DNA of 47,789 nt from Sebaldella sp. S0638 (lineage in GTDB: Bacteria > Fusobacteriota > Fusobacteriia > Fusobacteriales > Leptotrichiaceae), in the NCBI RefSeq assembly GCF_024158605.1, contig NZ_JAMZGM010000026.1, positions 1-47,789 of the forward strand. The letters are read 5' to 3'. Of this stretch, positions 16,895 through 23,584 are shown in pieces. Position 1 is the first letter of the stretch, and every line of letters begins with the position of its first letter. The position numbers and the translations under genes are program-made. Under the pieces are notes generated by a model. The model saw only the letters and a program-made list of their open reading frames with translations, did no database searches and was not told the origin of the DNA.

Positions 16895-16956
16895 AAAAAA
16901 GGCATCTGACTTTTTACGGTCAAATGCCAAAGAACTATATATAATATAAACTTAAC
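16895..16956 (-). ncRNA. Putative small RNA, copy 1
   Basis: A minus-strand promoter (16963-16991) would start an RNA of about 62 bases near 16956. It ends in a hairpin (GGCATTTGAC pairing with GTCAGATGCC, 16901-16928) followed by UUUUUU, a proper intrinsic terminator. No start codon with a ribosome site is present in it. It is antisense to the leader of the plus-strand ORF86 transcript. No known RNA family is recognised. Confidence 0.5.
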
Positions 16957-16962
16957 TCATCT

Positions 16963-16991
16963 ATTATAATATATTTCTATTTTAATTTCAA
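16963..16991 (-). promoter_or_regulatory. Promoter of small RNA copy 1
   Basis: On the minus strand TTGAAA (16986-16991), a 17-bp spacer and a perfect TATAAT (16963-16968). Both boxes are conserved in the second copy although the spacer differs at three positions. Confidence 0.6.
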
Positions 16992-17056
16992 AAAATAACA
17001 TTAAAAAACGTTGAATTTAGAAAACAATAATATTTTTAAGAGGGGGAAATTATTTT

Positions 17057-17317
17057 ATGAACAATAGTCAAAAAGATTTAATATTTTATTTTCTTGAAGA
17101 AATGGACTTAAATAATACTGACAGTACTTCTTTCCATAATCAAACCGTTACTTTAATTGAAAAATTTGAAGAAATCAGCCGGAATCATGACGAACTTAAA
17201 AATACCATGAATGAACTATCTGATCTTTTTATTAATCTGTGTGCATCTATAAAAGCCAGATATTTTGAATACGGTATTATAACTGCTTCGGTAATTGAAA
17301 ATACACGATTTGAATAA
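17057..17317 (+). CDS. 86-residue orphan protein (ORF86)
   Basis: This soluble, acidic, mainly helical protein (MNNSQKDLIFYFLEEMDLNN...) ends in an aromatic/glycine turn ARYFEYGIITASVIENTRFE. It has no signal peptide, membrane helix or catalytic motif that I recognise, and it resembles small phage or mobile-element proteins in style only. The start follows AGAGGGGGAAATTATTTT. It sits between the two halves of a repeat unit whose second copy (18701-18881) lacks the gene, so it was lost there or inserted here. Its leader is overlapped by an antisense small RNA. Confidence 0.6.
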   Translation: MNNSQKDLIFYFLEEMDLNNTDSTSFHNQTVTLIEKFEEISRNHDELKNTMNELSDLFINLCASIKARYFEYGIITASVIENTRFE

Positions 17318-17323
17318 AAATAA

Positions 17324-17355
17324 GGGTCTGTATCCTGTAATTTCAGATACGACCC
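17324..17355. terminator. Bidirectional terminator between convergent genes
   Basis: GGGTC-T-GTATC (17324-17334) pairs with GATAC-GACCC (17346-17355), with T-runs on the plus side and a T-rich stretch on the minus side. It separates ORF86 (plus) from the 105-residue protein gene (minus). Confidence 0.6.
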
Positions 17356-17373
17356 TTTCTATTTATACTTGCT

Positions 17374-17691
17374 TTATTTACATCTCAAACTTCTATCCTG
17401 ATATATTTTTTCCATTTTATCTTCTGCAATATTTTCTTTGTATACAGTACCTGTTTTCATATCCAGTTTTAAATAAGCTCTGTTTACAGTATGTGTATCA
17501 TGATCTTCAAATACTTCATACTTATACTCTTTTCCATTTATTTCCGGACTGAAATATTTCAAATTATCTTCCGGAGAAAAAGTAAGTTTTTGTTTTATCA
17601 CATTCTTTACTAACTTATCAGCATTCAAACTGCAATTCGCAAAATTCATTATCACTGAAACTAAAAATATTCCGATTATTAACTTTTTCAT
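17374..17691 (-). CDS. Small exported protein, 105 residues
   Basis: The N-terminus MKKLIIGIFLVSVIMNFANC is a signal peptide. Cys20 could be a lipidation site, but Asn at position -1 is not a standard lipobox, so the protein may simply be secreted. The mature part has a YKYEVFEDHDTHTVNRAYLKLDMKTGTVYK segment, like two to three beta strands of a small domain. AGGAG lies eight bases before the ATG. It follows the 172-residue gene by 21 bases, so both are probably on one transcript. The function is unknown. Confidence 0.65.
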   Translation of the reverse strand: MKKLIIGIFLVSVIMNFANCSLNADKLVKNVIKQKLTFSPEDNLKYFSPEINGKEYKYEVFEDHDTHTVNRAYLKLDMKTGTVYKENIAEDKMEKIYQDRSLRCK

Positions 17692-17712
17692 TTACATCAC
17701 TCCTATATTTTT

Positions 17713-18231
17713 TTATAAAGTTCCTCCTATAATATCCACATAAAAATAATAAAGATTACTCTCTATCCATCTTACCTGAAATCCATAACGGTCTCCTACA
17801 CTCATCAGGTTATATTTTCGGTCATTGCCTACATAAACCCTGTATTTTGTGTCTTCACACGTTAGCATGCCGCCCTCGGCTTTCTGATCAACATTACTTG
17901 GAATTCTTTTTTGTTTTGCTGTCACTAAACATTCTATAGAGTCAGAAGATTCCCCTTTTTGGGTTGAACCTTCAAAAGCCTCTTTTGCTGTAATAAAATT
18001 AGCTTTATTTTTAACTGCTAAGCAAACCATTCGTAGAAATATTATCTGTTTTAAAATCCCAAATTCTCTCGCATCTATTTTATTAGTAAATACATCTGTA
18101 ATTATTCCGCCATTATAATCATAGTACAAATAGCTTAAAAACCTGACAATAATAAAATAATATTTTTCCCCTCTTCTTTTCCTTTGAAAAAATTTCACTC
18201 TAGATAGAACATTCACTAAATTATATTTCAT
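17713..18231 (-). CDS. 172-residue orphan protein, start uncertain
   Basis: I do not recognise this protein. The first 30 residues are strongly basic and hydrophobic (KFFQRKRRGEKYYFIIVRF), the middle has an ITAKEAFEGSTQKGESSDSIECLVTAKQKR stretch, and the end (YRVYVGNDRKYNLMSVGDRYGFQVRW...FYVDIIGGTL) looks like a small beta domain. No ribosome site precedes the ATG at 18231, so the true start may differ or the 5' part may be degraded. It is co-directional and close to the 105-residue exported protein. Confidence 0.45.
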   Translation of the reverse strand: MKYNLVNVLSRVKFFQRKRRGEKYYFIIVRFLSYLYYDYNGGIITDVFTNKIDAREFGILKQIIFLRMVCLAVKNKANFITAKEAFEGSTQKGESSDSIECLVTAKQKRIPSNVDQKAEGGMLTCEDTKYRVYVGNDRKYNLMSVGDRYGFQVRWIESNLYYFYVDIIGGTL

Positions 18232-18350
18232 TTACTAAATATAATCAAGCAAAATATATTAGGAAGTAAACACTATTTATATTGATTTTATTCAATGTTC
18301 TAATCCAGAGCGAAGGTTTTTTTTATTTCAAGTTTATAGATTCTGTGCTT

Positions 18351-18578
18351 TTATCTGAATCTCGGCGGTCTGGTATCAAGATGTCTGTAATTATTATAAG
18401 GTACTCTCCTATTCTCATATCTTATACATCTTCCCCGTCTGTCTTTTCTTACACATACTTTTCTATAAGTATATCTTCTGTCATTTCGTCTGTTATGCCT
18501 GTCATGTCTGTATGACCCAAATCCTACAGATGATATTGATATTAATAATATCGCCATTGCTAAAATTACTTTTTTCAT
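18351..18578 (-). CDS. Small exported Arg/Tyr-rich protein
   Basis: This 75-residue protein has a clear signal peptide (MKKVILAMAILLISISSVGF) followed by a mature part of about 55 residues that is extremely rich in Arg, Tyr, His and Asn (RHDRHNRRNDRRYTYRKVC...), with two cysteines in KVCVRKDRRGRC that could form a disulfide. I start at 18578, where TTTGGAGGATAAT precedes ATG. Such composition suggests binding to anionic polymers such as nucleic acid, lipopolysaccharide or wall. The similar look of cationic peptides does not prove antimicrobial activity. Confidence 0.65.
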   Translation of the reverse strand: MKKVILAMAILLISISSVGFGSYRHDRHNRRNDRRYTYRKVCVRKDRRGRCIRYENRRVPYNNYRHLDTRPPRFR

Positions 18579-18638
18579 ATTATCCTCCAAATTTCTAATA
18601 TAGTTTAAGTCTAACATTCCTATGTGAAGATAATGTGA

Positions 18639-18664
18639 AATAATAGAATAATTATTCCATTATT
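18639..18664. promoter_or_regulatory. 26-bp near-perfect palindrome
   Basis: The arms match at 12 of 13 positions around the centre GAATAATTATTC. It lies about 60 bases upstream of the Arg-rich protein gene and could be an operator. It is also followed by TTTTTT on the plus strand, so a terminator is an alternative, although no plus-strand gene precedes it. Confidence 0.35.
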
Positions 18665-18701
18665 TTTTCTATCTTTAAAATTTCAATATTTACAGCTGTA
18701 T

Positions 18702-18763
18702 AAAAAAGGCATCTGACTTTTTACGGTCAAATGCCTAGGAACTATCTATAATATAAACTGAAC
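18702..18763 (-). ncRNA. Putative small RNA, copy 2
   Basis: It has the same architecture as copy 1: a minus-strand TTGAAA-17-TATAAT promoter (18770-18798), about 62 transcribed bases, an identical hairpin (18708-18735) and six U residues. Differences from copy 1 avoid the promoter boxes and the hairpin. It lies just past the terminator of the DUF1254 gene. Confidence 0.5.
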
Positions 18764-18769
18764 TTATCT

Positions 18770-18798
18770 ATTATAATACATTTCAATTTTAATTTCAA
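18770..18798 (-). promoter_or_regulatory. Promoter of small RNA copy 2
   Basis: On the minus strand TTGAAA (18793-18798), a 17-bp spacer and TATAAT (18770-18775), as in copy 1. Confidence 0.6.
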
Positions 18799-18848
18799 AA
18801 AATTACATTAAAAAATGTTGAATTCAGAAAACAGTTTAAATAAAATAA

Positions 18849-18881
18849 GGATCTGTATCTGGTAATTTACCATACAGATCC
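18849..18881 (-). terminator. Terminator of the DUF1254 gene
   Basis: GGATCTGTA pairs with TACAGATCC, with an inner TGGTA/TACCA extension. The hairpin starts 25 bases after the stop codon. The U-tract is poor (TTATTTTATTT on the minus strand), so termination may be partial. Confidence 0.6.
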
Positions 18882-18905
18882 TGTTATTATATTTCTATTT
18901 TCAAA

Positions 18906-20381
18906 CTATTTAACTTTAACTACTGCTGGAGGTGTCCACTGTCCGCTGTTTATCGCCTCTTTAGGCCAGTAAGCTCTTACATACAGAGAGAAATCTCCGC
19001 TTTTTGGTGCAGGAAGCCAGTTGCTTTCCTTGTCTTTCGACGGTTTTTCCGCCTGGACATATAATGTCAGCGACCCGTCTTTATTATATTTCAAATCTTT
19101 ATTCTTTGTACCTAATGAATATCTGTTTATATCATTCGGCTCAAAAAAGTGAGCTGAATTATATAATGTTAATGACCAGAAGCCGTTTACAGGCGGTGTC
19201 TGCCCTTTTGCAAATGTTACTGTATATTTGCTGCTTCCGTTTAATCTTACTCTGTTTGAATCAAAATCCTGATAAAAATATTTTGTTTCATTAGATTTAT
19301 TTATAAAAATATTAGATTTTGCCGCTGCTGTTCTTGTATAATAATCTGTTCCGAACTCTGCTCCGTTACTTGTAGTTGTCCAGTTATCTTTCAGCTTAGT
19401 TCCGTAGTTGCTGAATTGGAACAATGGTGTTACTAATTCATTGTCAGCTTCTATTGCTCCCTGAGTGAAGGCTTCTTTTAATTTCGGATTATTCTTTACT
19501 GCTTCAAGTACAGTTTTCATAGTGGCATAAAGGCTTTCCTCCCCGGCTAACGGCGGTACATCCTGTAATATAGCAGGAAGCTCATCCACAAATTTAGCGG
19601 GGTCTACCCACTTCACTTCTTCACTTCCGCCTTGTGATGCAGCCACAGGCAATATTGGTAAATCAGCCCAGCTTCTTTCCTTCATTTTTCCGTCAAATTC
19701 TGAAAGCGGATAAATATCTATCTTATTAATAAACTGCTGTACATCTTTTTTATCTTCTGCAGTGTCATTCATGAATATTCTAGGTACTGCATATGCAATT
19801 TTTGTATCAGAATGAAATACTTTGATTACTTCTTTCGGTACCGTTCCTTTCCAGTCAGGCCCTACTATCATATAGAATCCCGGTTTTGAATTATACATAG
19901 AACCTAATTCTGCTATAGAATCTGTTCTTTGGTTTACTATCTGATAAACCCAGAATCTTCCTTTAAAATCCGGAACCTGTACTATAACAGCATCTTTGTC
20001 AAGAGACATCATTGACTGCCCGTAAACTACGTCCTGATTAGGGCATGCTACTATTCTTCCCGTAGGGTCTGCATAATCGTGAAGCATTGCAATATGATTA
20101 AGCGGTGCAGCGGGAACTTTTCCTACCTGTAATCCAATTGTAGTATTTTGTGAAGTTATCATATATCTGTTATACATATTTGCCATTGGCCAGCCCCAAA
20201 AATATGACATTTTACCTACTTCTTTTACATATGCTTCTGTAAGTTCTATGTTTTCAGCATTTACAGTTTTTGCAGCTGCGGTAGTTGTTTTCGCAGGAGC
20301 AGCGGCAGTTCCTGCCGAGTATCCCGCTGTTGTCAGCATTAATGCCAATAGCGCTACAGAAAATAATTTAGATTTTGACAT
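18906..20381 (-). CDS. Exported DUF1254/DUF1214 protein
   Basis: This 491-residue protein has a signal peptide (about residues 1-22) and an Ala/Thr-rich linker. A DUF1254 domain follows (about 50-180, with YFWGWPMANMYNRY and PNQDVVYGQSMMSLDKDAVIVQVPD), and a C-terminal DUF1214 domain (about 360-490, with FWSLTLYNSAHFF and RAYWPKEAI). The two domains together form a widespread family of unknown biochemical role, located in the periplasm or envelope. The gene is monocistronic with its own promoter and terminator. The start follows AAGGAGGAAATAC. Confidence 0.88.
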   Translation of the reverse strand: MSKSKLFSVALLALMLTTAGYSAGTAAAPAKTTTAAAKTVNAENIELTEAYVKEVGKMSYFWGWPMANMYNRYMITSQNTTIGLQVGKVPAAPLNHIAMLHDYADPTGRIVACPNQDVVYGQSMMSLDKDAVIVQVPDFKGRFWVYQIVNQRTDSIAELGSMYNSKPGFYMIVGPDWKGTVPKEVIKVFHSDTKIAYAVPRIFMNDTAEDKKDVQQFINKIDIYPLSEFDGKMKERSWADLPILPVAASQGGSEEVKWVDPAKFVDELPAILQDVPPLAGEESLYATMKTVLEAVKNNPKLKEAFTQGAIEADNELVTPLFQFSNYGTKLKDNWTTTSNGAEFGTDYYTRTAAAKSNIFINKSNETKYFYQDFDSNRVRLNGSSKYTVTFAKGQTPPVNGFWSLTLYNSAHFFEPNDINRYSLGTKNKDLKYNKDGSLTLYVQAEKPSKDKESNWLPAPKSGDFSLYVRAYWPKEAINSGQWTPPAVVKVK

Positions 20382-20444
20382 GTATTTCCTCCTTGTTTTT
20401 CTAGTTATTGATCCGTTTTCTTATTTTTCTCTTAAGTTAATTTA

Positions 20445-20473
20445 AGTATATCCTATATTTTAAATATTGTCCA
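20445..20473 (-). promoter_or_regulatory. Promoter of the DUF1254 gene
   Basis: The minus strand has TGGACA (20468-20473), a 17-bp spacer and TATACT (20445-20450), with a leader of about 60 bases. Confidence 0.5.
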
Positions 20474-20589
20474 TTATAGTTTTCTTAGATTTAATTATTT
20501 TTTTCTATTTTGAAAAGATATATTTTGGCTCTTGTTATCTATGTTTAAGTGTACACCCTTAAAACTCCCCTTTTTCTCAATTAAAAATA

Positions 20590-20618
20590 TTGACTCAGAA
20601 ATTAATTAATGTTAGCAT
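20590..20618 (+). promoter_or_regulatory. Promoter of the yifB/comM gene
   Basis: TTGACT, a 17-bp spacer and TAGCAT end 21 bases before the start codon. Confidence 0.5.
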
Positions 20619-20639
20619 AAATAAAAGAGGTGGGGGATT

Positions 20640-22133
20640 ATGGCTATTACTATTTTAAGTGCCAGTTTTACAGGGATGAATTCATATATTGTAAATGTGG
20701 AAGTGGATATTTTTAATGGATTACCCGGTTTTTCCATTGTGGGAATGGGTGATACGGCTATTATAGAAAGCAGAGAGAGAATACGAAGCAGTCTGAAAAA
20801 TATAGATGTTATTTTTCCTGCTAAAAAAGTCGTGGTGAATCTTTCTCCAGCAGATATCAGAAAAAAAGGAAGCCAGTTTGACCTGAGTATATGTACAGGA
20901 ATACTGGCTAATTTAGGTTATATTGAAAATATGGCACGGCTGGAAAAGTATCTCATCTTAGGAGAACTTTCACTAAACTGCGCCGTAAAAAGCTGTAAAG
21001 GAATAATAAACGCTGTTATTCTTGCCAAAAACAATAATCTTGAAGGTATTATAATCCCATATGAGAATTACAAAGAAGCCTCATTAATAAAAGGAATAAA
21101 AATAGTTCCCGTAAAGAATCTAAATGATGTATTCAGATTTTTAAACGAAGGGAAATACTATACGATAAAAAACACAGAGCCTGAATCTGAACTTCACATT
21201 GACGATATAGATTTCTCCGATATCAAAGGTCAGTCCCATGCTAAACGAGCTGCTGAAATAGCTGCTGCCGGCGGACATAATCTGTTTCTTATTGGTGATC
21301 CTGGTTCGGGAAAATCCATGATAGCTAAAAGGGTTATCACTATACTCCCTCATATGCATGAAGAAGAAATAATAGAAACTACACGTATATACAGTATCGT
21401 AGGTATGCTCTCGCCGGAATTCCCCGTAGTTTCCCAAAGACCGTTCAGAGCTCCGCACCATACCGCGTCTACGGTTTCACTTGTAGGTGGTTCACAGCGT
21501 CCGGGCGAAATTTCACTTGCTCTAAACGGCATCTTATTTCTTGACGAACTTGGCGAATATCCCCTGAAATTACTGGAAGTATTAAGACAGCCCCTTGAAG
21601 ACGGGAAAGTAACCATATCAAGGGCTGATTTTTCTGCTGTATATCCTGTTAGCATGATTCTCATTACAGCATCTAACCCCAGCCCCAGCGGATATTTCCC
21701 TGATGATCCCCGCTGCACTGATACTCTGCGTGATATAAAAAGATATATAAAGAAATTCTCTGGGCCATTATTAGACCGTATGGATCTTTATGTAGAGCTG
21801 AAAAAGCTTTCCCATACAGAGATTTTGAGTATGACTAAGGGAGAATCTTCGTCTGAAATCAAGAAACGTGTTTTAAAAGCACGTAAAATACAGTATTTCA
21901 GATATAAAAGCATAAAATTAAATAAAGATATGAAAAAGAAAGACATAGAAAAATACTGTGAATTAACTGATGAAATGTTTGAGTTTTTGAACTCAGTAAT
22001 AGAAAAATTTGATCTGTCTGCGAGAGCTTATGATAAAGTATTGAAAGTAGCAAGAACCATAGCAGACCTTGAAGGAACAGAAAATATACAAATACATCAT
22101 TTATCTGAAGCTTTGAATTACAGGAAAAAATAA
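20640..22133 (+). CDS. comM: YifB/ComM family AAA+ ATPase (Mg chelatase-like)
   Basis: This AAA+ protein of 497 residues belongs to the YifB/ComM family; ComM is a helicase that promotes branch migration when single-stranded DNA is integrated during natural transformation. The N-terminal ChlI-like domain (1-170) contains GLPGFSIVGMGDTAI and VNLSPADIRKKGSQFDL. The Walker A motif is GDPGSGKS at 219-226 and Walker B is FLDELGE; RAPHHTAS is another family motif. AGAGGTGGGGG precedes the ATG. No zinc-finger insertion is seen. It stands alone, divergent from the DUF1254 gene. Confidence 0.92.
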   Translation: MAITILSASFTGMNSYIVNVEVDIFNGLPGFSIVGMGDTAIIESRERIRSSLKNIDVIFPAKKVVVNLSPADIRKKGSQFDLSICTGILANLGYIENMARLEKYLILGELSLNCAVKSCKGIINAVILAKNNNLEGIIIPYENYKEASLIKGIKIVPVKNLNDVFRFLNEGKYYTIKNTEPESELHIDDIDFSDIKGQSHAKRAAEIAAAGGHNLFLIGDPGSGKSMIAKRVITILPHMHEEEIIETTRIYSIVGMLSPEFPVVSQRPFRAPHHTASTVSLVGGSQRPGEISLALNGILFLDELGEYPLKLLEVLRQPLEDGKVTISRADFSAVYPVSMILITASNPSPSGYFPDDPRCTDTLRDIKRYIKKFSGPLLDRMDLYVELKKLSHTEILSMTKGESSSEIKKRVLKARKIQYFRYKSIKLNKDMKKKDIEKYCELTDEMFEFLNSVIEKFDLSARAYDKVLKVARTIADLEGTENIQIHHLSEALNYRKK

Positions 22134-22434
22134 TCAGTATTTTATGCTGAATTACATATAAACGAAAGATAAGGTTTATATAAGCTTATTAGGGTCATTC
22201 TTTTTATAGCCCTAAAATATATATATTTCATAAAATAATAAAAGGTTACAAAAAGTGATAATGCCGTAAAGCAAAAAACAGAAAAATTAAAAAGGGCAAA
22301 ATGCCCTTCTTCACAGTATCATAATTACTAAAAGCTCTGATTACACTGATAGAATTACTTCCAATACAGTAATTATGATTCTTTCTTAGCTTTACATTTC
22401 CGTAAAACTCTTTTTATTATATAAATTATCCGGA
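22134..22434. other. Intergenic region with long-range inverted repeat
   Basis: This 301-base gap holds no open frame with a ribosome site. It contains a minus-strand terminator (22287-22308) and a perfect 12-bp inverted repeat, ATCATAATTACT at 22318-22329 and its complement at 22368-22379, around 38 bases. Read on the minus strand, this would form a large stem-loop in the 3' untranslated part of the next gene. Confidence 0.5.
22287..22308 (-). terminator. Terminator downstream of the 144-residue membrane protein
   Basis: AAGGGCA (22292-22298) and TGCCCTT (22302-22308) form a seven-pair stem with a three-base loop, followed on the minus strand by UUUUUAAUUUUU. Confidence 0.65.
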
Positions 22435-22869
22435 TTAATGCATATCAAACCAAATACCATAAAGCATCAGATAAGAAACCAAAATACCCATAATTTTTAT
22501 AATTTTATGTGCTTTATTCAAATTTTCCTTACTGCCTAATTCCTCTAAGTTTTCCCCTACATGCTCATTTTGAGTATTGTACTTTTTATGAAACCGAACC
22601 TGTCCGGTAAAAAGCATATACATTCCATATGGTATCCCGAGTATGCCAAGCACTACCCAAATTGTCATTGTTACAGCAATAATAATCATAAAGCTGTCTC
22701 TCTCTATATGTAAATCTAAAGTTTTAACAGCAATCCCCACTCCATATGGAACTACTATAGATAAAATAAATAAAACCACGCCTCTCTTTAAGTTTATTAA
22801 TTTATCACTATATATCGCTATTGTTGTTATAATCAGAGTGATTATAAAAAAAATTATTTTTACAGCCAT
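22435..22869 (-). CDS. Four-helix membrane protein of unknown function
   Basis: This 144-residue protein has four predicted transmembrane segments (about 3-20, 29-49, 60-88 and 123-141). A hydrophilic loop (GQVRFHKKYNTQNEHVGENLEELGSKENLNK) lies between the third and fourth. No family motif is recognised. The start MAVK is preceded by TAGGAGAATACATC. It is apparently monocistronic. Confidence 0.6.
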   Translation of the reverse strand: MAVKIIFFIITLIITTIAIYSDKLINLKRGVVLFILSIVVPYGVGIAVKTLDLHIERDSFMIIIAVTMTIWVVLGILGIPYGMYMLFTGQVRFHKKYNTQNEHVGENLEELGSKENLNKAHKIIKIMGILVSYLMLYGIWFDMH

Positions 22870-22955
22870 GATGTATTCTCCTAATCTTTCTAATGTTTTA
22901 TAAATATGCTACACTTTAATATTATACACAAGCAGCAATTAAATCTGCCTTTCAC

Positions 22956-23399
22956 CTATTTAGCCAAAATTACCAGTCCGTCTATTACATTAAATCCGTT
23001 TTTCTCATAGAATTTCTGTGCCGGATACCCTGCTTCCGTATTTAAAATTATAGCGTTCATTCCCTTTTTTTCTATATCCTCTTCAATCTCCCGTATAAAC
23101 CAGCTTCCTATACCGCTGCCCTGCATTTCATAACTCACGCAGAACTCATCAATGTAATACTCTGTTCCATTAATCCACGGCTTTTTAAAACCAACACTTA
23201 AAGCAACAACTTTATCACCCAGCATTGCTGCGTAACCTGTAAAATAATTATTTCCAAAATGATTATTAAAAAAATCAACTACCTGCTCTCTGGATTCATA
23301 CACATCATTCCACGGCTCTTTAGTAAATGTATTAATAAATAAATCAACATAACTGTCTATCATATTTTTCTTCATTTCCAATAAGATTATATTTTTCAT
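22956..23399 (-). CDS. GNAT family N-acetyltransferase
   Basis: This 147-residue acetyltransferase has the GNAT core: YYIDEFCVSYEMQGSGIGSWFIREIEE carries motif A (Q/R-x-x-G-x-G/A, here QGSGIG), and ILNTEAGYPAQKFYEKNGF is motif B. I start at 23399, where GGGAG lies seven bases upstream, rather than 39 bases earlier where no ribosome site exists. The acceptor may be an amine, an antibiotic or a protein; it cannot be told. Confidence 0.85.
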   Translation of the reverse strand: MKNIILLEMKKNMIDSYVDLFINTFTKEPWNDVYESREQVVDFFNNHFGNNYFTGYAAMLGDKVVALSVGFKKPWINGTEYYIDEFCVSYEMQGSGIGSWFIREIEEDIEKKGMNAIILNTEAGYPAQKFYEKNGFNVIDGLVILAK

Positions 23400-23509
23400 A
23401 TCAATACTCCCATTCCAAATTACTAAAAAGTATAACATAATTATACTGCTTTGACAATTTTAGGTTTTTTATTTAATCCATGCAGCATTTACTGCTTAAA
23501 ATATGTAAT

Positions 23510-23538
23510 TTGATTTTTTTTACTAAATAAACTATAAT
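23510..23538 (+). promoter_or_regulatory. Promoter of the DUF4189 gene
   Basis: TTGATT, a 17-bp spacer and a perfect TATAAT lie 46 bases before the start. An imperfect inverted repeat TATTC-N6-GAATA follows at 23547-23562 and could be an operator. Confidence 0.55.
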
Positions 23539-23584
23539 TGACTTATATTCAATGTCGAATAAATAAAATCAAAGGAGATCAAAT

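Larger units (their letters stand above)
16894..17026. repeat. 133-bp direct repeat, copy 1
   Basis: This stretch matches 18701-18833 without gaps; I count 10 differences in 133 positions (about 92% identity). The first 35 bases, which hold the hairpin, are identical. The promoter boxes read on the minus strand are also unchanged. Similarity resumes after ORF86, at about 17309-17345. Confidence 0.85.
18701..18833. repeat. 133-bp direct repeat, copy 2
   Basis: This is the partner of 16894-17026, in the same orientation and offset by exactly 1807 bases without gaps. Here the repeat runs directly into a terminator segment that resembles the one after ORF86, with no gene between. Confidence 0.85.

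Noticed and set aside
18639-18664. A Fur or PerR box for the palindrome
   Set aside because: The sequence is AT-rich and palindromic but does not fit the consensus well enough to name a regulator.
16894-18833. A CRISPR array suggested by the repeat
   Set aside because: There are only two copies, 1.8 kb apart and 133 bases long, with genes between them; no regular spacers and no cas genes.
21141-21718. Two overlapping minus-strand frames within the ComM gene
   Set aside because: Both lie inside the ComM ATPase core and have neither ribosome sites nor motifs.
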